From positions 1 through 34,405 of the forward strand of contig SFPC01000012.1 of assembly GCA_004552195.1 (NCBI GenBank): a stretch of DNA of 34,405 bases, given 5' to 3'. The DNA is from Bacteroidales bacterium (GTDB lineage: Bacteria > Bacteroidota > Bacteroidia > Bacteroidales > Bacteroidaceae). Below are positions 30,299-34,405 of the stretch, piece by piece. Position 1 is the first letter of the stretch; every line of letters starts with the position of its first letter. The notes beneath the pieces were generated by a model, which saw only the letters and a list, made by a program, of their open reading frames with translations, did no database searches and was not told the origin of the DNA. The translations under genes were made by a program, and so were the position numbers.

Positions 30299-32176
30299 AT
30301 GCCGCAACTCACCGACTGGCTGCCCACCACCCGCAAAGAGATGGATTTGCGCGGATGGGACACAGCCGACATCATTATTTTTTCCGGCGATGCCTACGTG
30401 GACCATCCGGCCTTCGGCGCGGCTGTCATCGGCCGCTTGCTCGAAGCCGAAGGCTATCGGGTTTGCATCGTACCGCAACCTGACTGGCACGGCGACTTCC
30501 GCGATTTCAAAAAGCTGGGGCGGCCGCGCCTGTTTTTTGCCATCGCTCCGGGCTGCATGGACTCCATGGTCAATAAATACACGGCCAACCGTCGTCTGCG
30601 CTCCGAAGATGCTTACAGCCCCGATGGTCGCCACGACCTGCGCCCGGAATATCCCACCATTGTCTATACCCACATCCTTAAACAGCTCTTCCCCGATGTA
30701 CCCGTAGTTTTGGGCGGCATTGAAGCATCCCTCCGTCGCGTAACACACTACGACTACTGGCAGGACCGGCTCCGCCCCTCCATTTTGCAGGACAGTGGGG
30801 CCGACCTGATTATCTACGGCATGGGCGAACTGCCCCTGGCTGATTTATGCCGCACCCTGGAACAGCGGCTGCTGCACGAAAGGGAGGAGGCGGTATGTAC
30901 CGCCCACGACTTCCGCCGGGCGATGCGCCAATATCCCGTCCGCCAGACCGTGACGTTAGAGCGGCGCGAAGATATTCCGCAGGGCATACGGCCCGAAGAT
31001 ATCGTGTTGCACAGCCATGAGCAATGCCTGGCCGACCGCAAGGCATACGCCGAAAACTTCAAGCACATCGAGGAGGAGAGCAACCGGCTCCACCCGCAAC
31101 GCCTCATCCAGCCATTGGGCAATGCCTTCGTCGTGGTTCATCCGCCCTACCCGCCCATGACGACCGAGCAGATTGACCGCTCGTTCAGTTTTCCCTATAC
31201 ACGGCTGCCCCACCCCAAATATAAGAACAAGCGCATCCCGGCCTACGAAATGATCAAGTTCTCCGTCAACATCCATCGAGGCTGTTTCGGAGGCTGTGCC
31301 TTCTGCACCATTTCGGCGCATCAGGGCAAGTTTATCATGAGCCGTTCCAAGGAAAGCATCTTGGAAGAGGTCCGTCAAATCACGCGGATGCCGGATTTTA
31401 AGGGGTATCTGTCCGACCTCGGCGGCCCTTCAGCCAATATGTACCGCATGGGCGGACGCGACCGCAGCCTGTGCGAGCGATGCAAGCGGCCCTCGTGTAT
31501 CCATCCCGCCGTCTGCCCCAACCTGAATGCCGACCACCGTCCGCTGCTCGACGTGTACCGGGCTGTTGACGCCCTGCCAAAAATTAAAAAGAGCTTCATC
31601 GGCAGCGGGGTGCGCTATGACTTGTTGCTGCACCCCTATAAAGACCAGCAACTGTGCCGTGCGGCGCATGACTATACGCGCGAACTGATTGTGCACCATG
31701 TGTCGGGCCGGCTGAAAGTGGCGCCGGAGCACACCGCCGACGGTGTGCTGCAACTGATGCGTAAGCCTTCTTTCCGGCTGTTCCACACGTTCCGTAACCT
31801 CTTCAACAAAATTAACCGCGAAGAGGGGTTAAACCAACAGATTATCCCCTATTTCATCTCGTCGCACCCGGGCTGCACGGAGGAGGACATGGCGGAGCTG
31901 GCGGCTGAAACGCGCGAGATGGACTTCCGCCTGGAACAAGTTCAGGACTTCACCCCTACGCCCATGACGGTGTCCACCGTCGCATGGTACTCGGGGTTCC
32001 ATCCTTACACGCTCCAACCCGTTCGCTCGGCCCGCACGCCGCAGGACAAACTCCGCCAGCGCATGTTTTTCTTCTGGTACAAGCCCGAAGAGCGCAACCG
32101 GATTGTGCAGGCACTGCGACGCATGGGGCGCCCAGACCTCATTGCGCGGCTATATCCTAAGCACAAGAAGGGATGA
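30299..32176 (+). CDS. ygiQ: YgiQ family radical SAM protein
   Basis: 625-residue radical SAM protein of unknown reaction. The N-terminal part (LTDWLPTTRKEMDLRGWD, SGDAYVDHPAFGAAVIGRLLEAEGYRV, GGIEASLRR) matches YgiQ. The radical SAM cluster cysteines are Cys329, Cys333 and Cys336 (CFGGCAFC), the CX3CX2C motif. A later Cys-rich stretch (RSLCERCKRPSCIHPAVCPN) may bind a second cluster or zinc. The C-terminus (QVQDFTPTPMTVSTVAWYSG) fits the DUF3362-type tail. The ATG at 30299 is preferred because homologues begin close to LTDWLPTT; ATGs at 30242 and 30251 overlap the previous gene. Known members have no settled function. Confidence 0.9.
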   Translation: MPQLTDWLPTTRKEMDLRGWDTADIIIFSGDAYVDHPAFGAAVIGRLLEAEGYRVCIVPQPDWHGDFRDFKKLGRPRLFFAIAPGCMDSMVNKYTANRRLRSEDAYSPDGRHDLRPEYPTIVYTHILKQLFPDVPVVLGGIEASLRRVTHYDYWQDRLRPSILQDSGADLIIYGMGELPLADLCRTLEQRLLHEREEAVCTAHDFRRAMRQYPVRQTVTLERREDIPQGIRPEDIVLHSHEQCLADRKAYAENFKHIEEESNRLHPQRLIQPLGNAFVVVHPPYPPMTTEQIDRSFSFPYTRLPHPKYKNKRIPAYEMIKFSVNIHRGCFGGCAFCTISAHQGKFIMSRSKESILEEVRQITRMPDFKGYLSDLGGPSANMYRMGGRDRSLCERCKRPSCIHPAVCPNLNADHRPLLDVYRAVDALPKIKKSFIGSGVRYDLLLHPYKDQQLCRAAHDYTRELIVHHVSGRLKVAPEHTADGVLQLMRKPSFRLFHTFRNLFNKINREEGLNQQIIPYFISSHPGCTEEDMAELAAETREMDFRLEQVQDFTPTPMTVSTVAWYSGFHPYTLQPVRSARTPQDKLRQRMFFFWYKPEERNRIVQALRRMGRPDLIARLYPKHKKG

Positions 32177-32205
32177 GTATTCAACTTTCAGAAATGTCGA
32201 AAGTG

Positions 32206-32335
32206 GAAGGTTAGCAGGTTATGGGGTTAGGAGGTTATAAAGTTACTCGGTGAGCTACTTTGACTGCGTCAAACTGTATTTTTGTAACCTCATAAGCACG
32301 GGAGCGAAGCGACCAAAACCTCATCACCTGAAAAA
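32206..32335. repeat. AGGTTAT-family repeat R4 with embedded 15-mer, between ygiQ and the helicase gene
   Basis: AGCAGGTTATGGGGTTAGG and GAGGTTATAAAGTTACT (to 32247) face a right side with TTGTAACCTCATAA, then GGGAGCGAAGCGACC (32300-32314), then AACCTCATCACCT. Pairing is weaker than in R1-R3. The 15-mer breaks the right arm, and reads in the same sense relative to the AGGTTAT units as in R2. Confidence 0.75.
32300..32314 (-). repeat. Dispersed 15-mer GGTCGCTTCGCTCCC, copy 3
   Basis: Exact reverse-strand copy of the 15-mer at 3802-3816 and 13995-14009, lying inside R4 between TTATGAGGTT-type units. Confidence 0.85.
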
Positions 32336-32363
32336 CTTAAAATTATCCAACTTCCATAATAAA

Positions 32364-32410
32364 GGCGTAGCCGGGAGAGGCAGGTAAAAAACCACTCTTC
32401 CGGCTACGCC
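32364..32410. terminator. Bidirectional terminator between ygiQ and the helicase gene
   Basis: GGCGTAGCCGGGAGAG (32364-32379) pairs with CTCTTCCGGCTACGCC (32395-32410) at 15 of 16 positions around a 15-base loop. CTTGTTT follows on the plus strand and CTTTATT on the minus strand, so it can end both convergent transcripts. Confidence 0.8.
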
Positions 32411-32431
32411 CTTGTTTATTCCGTTGTCTGT

Positions 32432-33769
32432 CTATTTTCTCATTTCCTCCACCAGGGTTTTCATGCCTTTGATTTTCTCTCCGGCAATGCGCCGCAGGAG
32501 TTGTTTGAGCTGCGAGCGGAGCACGGCGGCGTAGGCGTAGTGAGGCCCCACGTCGATGCGACCTATCTGCGCCGCCTTCAAGCCCCCTTTTTTACAGAGG
32601 AAGCCCAGCACGTCCGCCTTGCAGAGTTTGTCCTGTTTACCCCTGCCAATGTACAACACGCCGTAACGTGCCGGTGTAGGCATTTGCGTTTCCGCCCCTT
32701 CGGGCCAGACATAATCCTCTGCATTCCCTGCAAACTCCGGCAACGTTTCGGTCGGGCCGGTCAGCAGATAGGCGTTGCCATCCGCCTGCCAACGCGCCGT
32801 TCGTCCGTTGCGGTGGGTATAGTCTTCCTTGCGCAGGGGGAGGTGATAATGCACCACGGCACGCACTTCGGGAATGTCGAGGCCGCGCGCCGCCAAGTCG
32901 GTACTCACCAACACGTTGGCCGCACCGCAGCGGAAGCGGTAGAGTGCGCGCTCACGCCACATCTGTTCCATGCCACCATGGTAAAGTGCTGCCTCGAAAC
33001 CTTTCTCCCGCAAATACTGCCCTACCCTTTCCACGCTCTCTCGATGCGCCACAAAGACAATGGCCGGCTCTCCTTTCAGGCAAGCCAGCAGGCGGCCGGC
33101 TGTTTCCAGTTTGTCGGGTTGCGGCGAACTTACCCTGAATGTCCGGATACGTCCGTCAGTTTGCGGTGCGGCTTCCTGAAGAAAGTCCAGCGTAATGGGA
33201 CTTCCGGCTGTTGCCCGTAGCATGAACGAGGGAATAACTTCTGCCCGCGTGGCGGACAACAGCCACACACTGCCTGCCCGCACATCGCCGACAATCTGTT
33301 CCATCTGCGTGCGGAAACCGAGTTCAAGGCATTTGTCGAACTCATCGAACACCAACACACGCACACCGTCGGGCTGAAGGTTTTGTTTGGCCAAATGGTC
33401 GCACAATCGGCCGGGGGTAGCCACGACCAAATGGGGGTTCACCCGTCGTAGCGACCGATGTTCTTCCATGGTGGGCCGCCCGCCATAAAGACAGAGATGC
33501 CGCAAAGGTGTTTTCATCCGTTTCAGCACGTCCTCATGCTGTAAGGCCAGCTCCCGGGTGGGCACCACCACCACGGCTTGCAGCGAATCGGCGTTTTCAT
33601 CCAAGCGTTCGAGCAAGGGCAACAGAAAAGCGAGGGTCTTGCCAGAACCTGTGGGTGAGAGCAATACGACTCCGCCGCGTTGCCTGCCCACCTGATACAT
33701 CTGTTGTTGCATATCGGTGAGCGACTCCAGACCTAAGCGGCTGAGTATTTCGTCAATTGGGAATTTCAT
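32432..33769 (-). CDS. DEAD-box RNA helicase, DbpA-like
   Basis: 445-residue cytoplasmic RNA helicase. Q-motif region LTDMQQQMY, motif I SPTGSGKT (38-45), Ia PTRELALQ, Ib TPGR, motif II DEFD (142-145, Phe in place of Ala), motif III SAT, VSTDLAARGLDIP and motif VI HRNGRTAR are all in order. The C-terminal about 75 residues (YGVLYIGRGKQDKLCKADVLGFLCKKGGLKAAQIGRIDVGPHYAYAAV) look like the DbpA RNA-binding domain, which suggests a role in 23S rRNA or ribosome assembly. The ATG at 33769 begins just before the conserved domain. It converges on ygiQ with a bidirectional terminator between. Confidence 0.92.
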   Translation of the reverse strand: MKFPIDEILSRLGLESLTDMQQQMYQVGRQRGGVVLLSPTGSGKTLAFLLPLLERLDENADSLQAVVVVPTRELALQHEDVLKRMKTPLRHLCLYGGRPTMEEHRSLRRVNPHLVVATPGRLCDHLAKQNLQPDGVRVLVFDEFDKCLELGFRTQMEQIVGDVRAGSVWLLSATRAEVIPSFMLRATAGSPITLDFLQEAAPQTDGRIRTFRVSSPQPDKLETAGRLLACLKGEPAIVFVAHRESVERVGQYLREKGFEAALYHGGMEQMWRERALYRFRCGAANVLVSTDLAARGLDIPEVRAVVHYHLPLRKEDYTHRNGRTARWQADGNAYLLTGPTETLPEFAGNAEDYVWPEGAETQMPTPARYGVLYIGRGKQDKLCKADVLGFLCKKGGLKAAQIGRIDVGPHYAYAAVLRSQLKQLLRRIAGEKIKGMKTLVEEMRK

Positions 33770-33819
33770 AAAGAAGAAGGAATAATCTTAATGAATAATG
33801 TATAGTGTATAAAGTATAA

Positions 33820-33859
33820 TTGGCTGCGCCATGGGGTATTTCCACCTCAGCGCAGCCAA
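33820..33859 (-). terminator. Terminator-like hairpin after the TPR gene
   Basis: TTGGCTGCGC (33820-33829) and GCGCAGCCAA (33850-33859) are perfectly complementary around a 20-base loop, 135 bases after the TPR gene stop on the minus strand. The following minus-strand sequence AATTATACTTT is AT-rich but not a clean T-run. Confidence 0.55.
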
Positions 33860-33870
33860 ATTATTCTGTT

Positions 33871-33978
33871 GACGACAACCCAAACAACAGAAGGCAACAT
33901 TTTCGACCGATGATGCTTAAACCAAACACAGACAACACACACAAGGCATGAGTGGTTTGGATTGTCTAAGTTGTCGTC
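33871..33978. repeat. GACGACAAC inverted pair between the TPR and helicase genes
   Basis: GACGACAAC at 33871-33879 faces GTTGTCGTC at 33970-33978, 90 bases apart, with further weak pairing (ACCAAAC/GGTTTGG) inside. A third GACGACAAC is at 3615-3623, with similar flanking ACAA-rich sequence. It may be part of the TPR gene 3' untranslated region. Confidence 0.45.
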
Positions 33979-33994
33979 CACTCAGTGCAGCACT

Positions 33995-34405
33995 TTACTC
34001 ATTGAACAGAGCGTCGTCAGCATTTGCCGGGTTCTCCACATCAGTACCCTCGTCAGCCGGCGTTTCATCGTCCTGCAACGGAGTTTCAGCCTGCGGATTG
34101 AGTATCTGCGACTGCAAATTTGTCAGCTGTCGGCTGTGGGGTGCCAGTTTCAGCCCTTCTTCTGCCACGGCCAAAGCCTCCTCCGTTCGTCCCATCTTGT
34201 TGAGGGCAATACCCTTTTGCCAGAGATAGAACACCTTGCGCGACACAACGTCGGCCACCTGCGGGTCTTGCAGAATATCGTCGACTACTTGGATGAAACT
34301 ATCAAAATCGAGCAGCGGCAGATAATAGTTAAGTGCCAAGAACTGTTTTGTGGTGAGCGTATCAGCCAACAGGTGGCGGTGGTCTTCGAGGAACTTCACG
34401 GCCTT
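33995..34405 (-). CDS. TPR-repeat protein, 3' end only (runs off the window)
   Basis: The frame is open from the window edge (Lys-Ala-Val-Lys-Phe-Leu-Glu at the first codons) to the stop at 33995-33997, about 136 codons visible. The segment VVSRKVFYLWQKGIALNKMGRTEEALAVAEEGLKLAP is a typical tetratricopeptide repeat. It is followed by an acidic low-complexity tail (LQDDETPADEGTDVENPANADD). The N-terminus and any signal peptide are outside the window. TPR proteins mediate protein contacts; nothing more specific is supported. Confidence 0.8.
   Translation of the reverse strand, partial: KAVKFLEDHRHLLADTLTTKQFLALNYYLPLLDFDSFIQVVDDILQDPQVADVVSRKVFYLWQKGIALNKMGRTEEALAVAEEGLKLAPHSRQLTNLQSQILNPQAETPLQDDETPADEGTDVENPANADDALFNE

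Overview
The window looks like a chromosomal segment from a Prevotella-like member of the Bacteroidales. Supporting signs are Bacteroidetes-type -7 promoter boxes (TAnnTTTG) upstream of several genes, few purine-rich ribosome binding sites, and family choices typical of that order: a Wzi-like capsule protein, an EcxA/DUF5117-type metalloprotease, a large TonB-plug-like beta-barrel protein, a DUF1573 protein, a YkuD_2-type L,D-transpeptidase and a DbpA-like helicase with DEFD. No tRNA, rRNA, CRISPR array, intact insertion sequence or prophage was seen.

Layout. 1-150: perfect 75-bp tandem duplication. 290-1544 (+): acyltransferase and L,D-transpeptidase-like gene. 1596-3386 (-): smpB followed by a secreted GH5 mannanase. 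3885-6926 (+): GC-rich outer membrane barrel protein. 6927-7780: long noncoding stretch with stacked hairpins and many TTCACA motifs. 7781-8018 (+): remnant of a secreted-protein gene, convergent with an ABC-F ATPase (7999-9633, -). 10024-11136 (+): secreted Gly/Pro/Asn-repeat protein. 11449-13061 (+): ThiE/TenI-like gene and prs. 13190-16707 (-): aroE, a ClC protein and a TsaC/YrdC protein. 17527-19268 (+): ubiE/menG and fmt. 19397-28636 (-): a run of lipoprotein, Wzi-like protein, metalloprotease, unknown protein, rlmD, mutY, manC and a DUF1573 protein. 28808-32176 (+): ruvC, two unknown genes and a YgiQ-type radical SAM gene. 32432-33769 (-): DEAD-box helicase. 33995-34405 (-): 3' part of a TPR gene running off the window.

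Most genes are housekeeping: trans-translation, tRNA and rRNA modification, formyl-Met-tRNA, PRPP, shikimate, menaquinone, and DNA repair and recombination. An envelope and polysaccharide theme runs through the minus-strand run (manC, Wzi-like protein, secreted metalloprotease, lipoprotein) and the GH5 mannanase.

The most unusual content is between genes. (1) A repeat of about 84 bp ending in a -7 promoter box lies directly upstream of, and in sense with, three unrelated genes (smpB, the ABC-F gene, ubiE), and is tandemly amplified at ubiE. (2) A family of AGGTTAT-rich inverted repeats with conserved arms and variable loops sits mainly in convergent gene gaps; two members carry an embedded 15-mer, GGTCGCTTCGCTCCC. 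(3) The order aroE-clc-tsaC-ubiE-fmt fits a single inversion of clc-tsaC-ubiE that swapped the distal genes of two operons. (4) A minus-strand open frame without ATG, followed by a textbook terminator, lies in the tsaC-ubiE gap.
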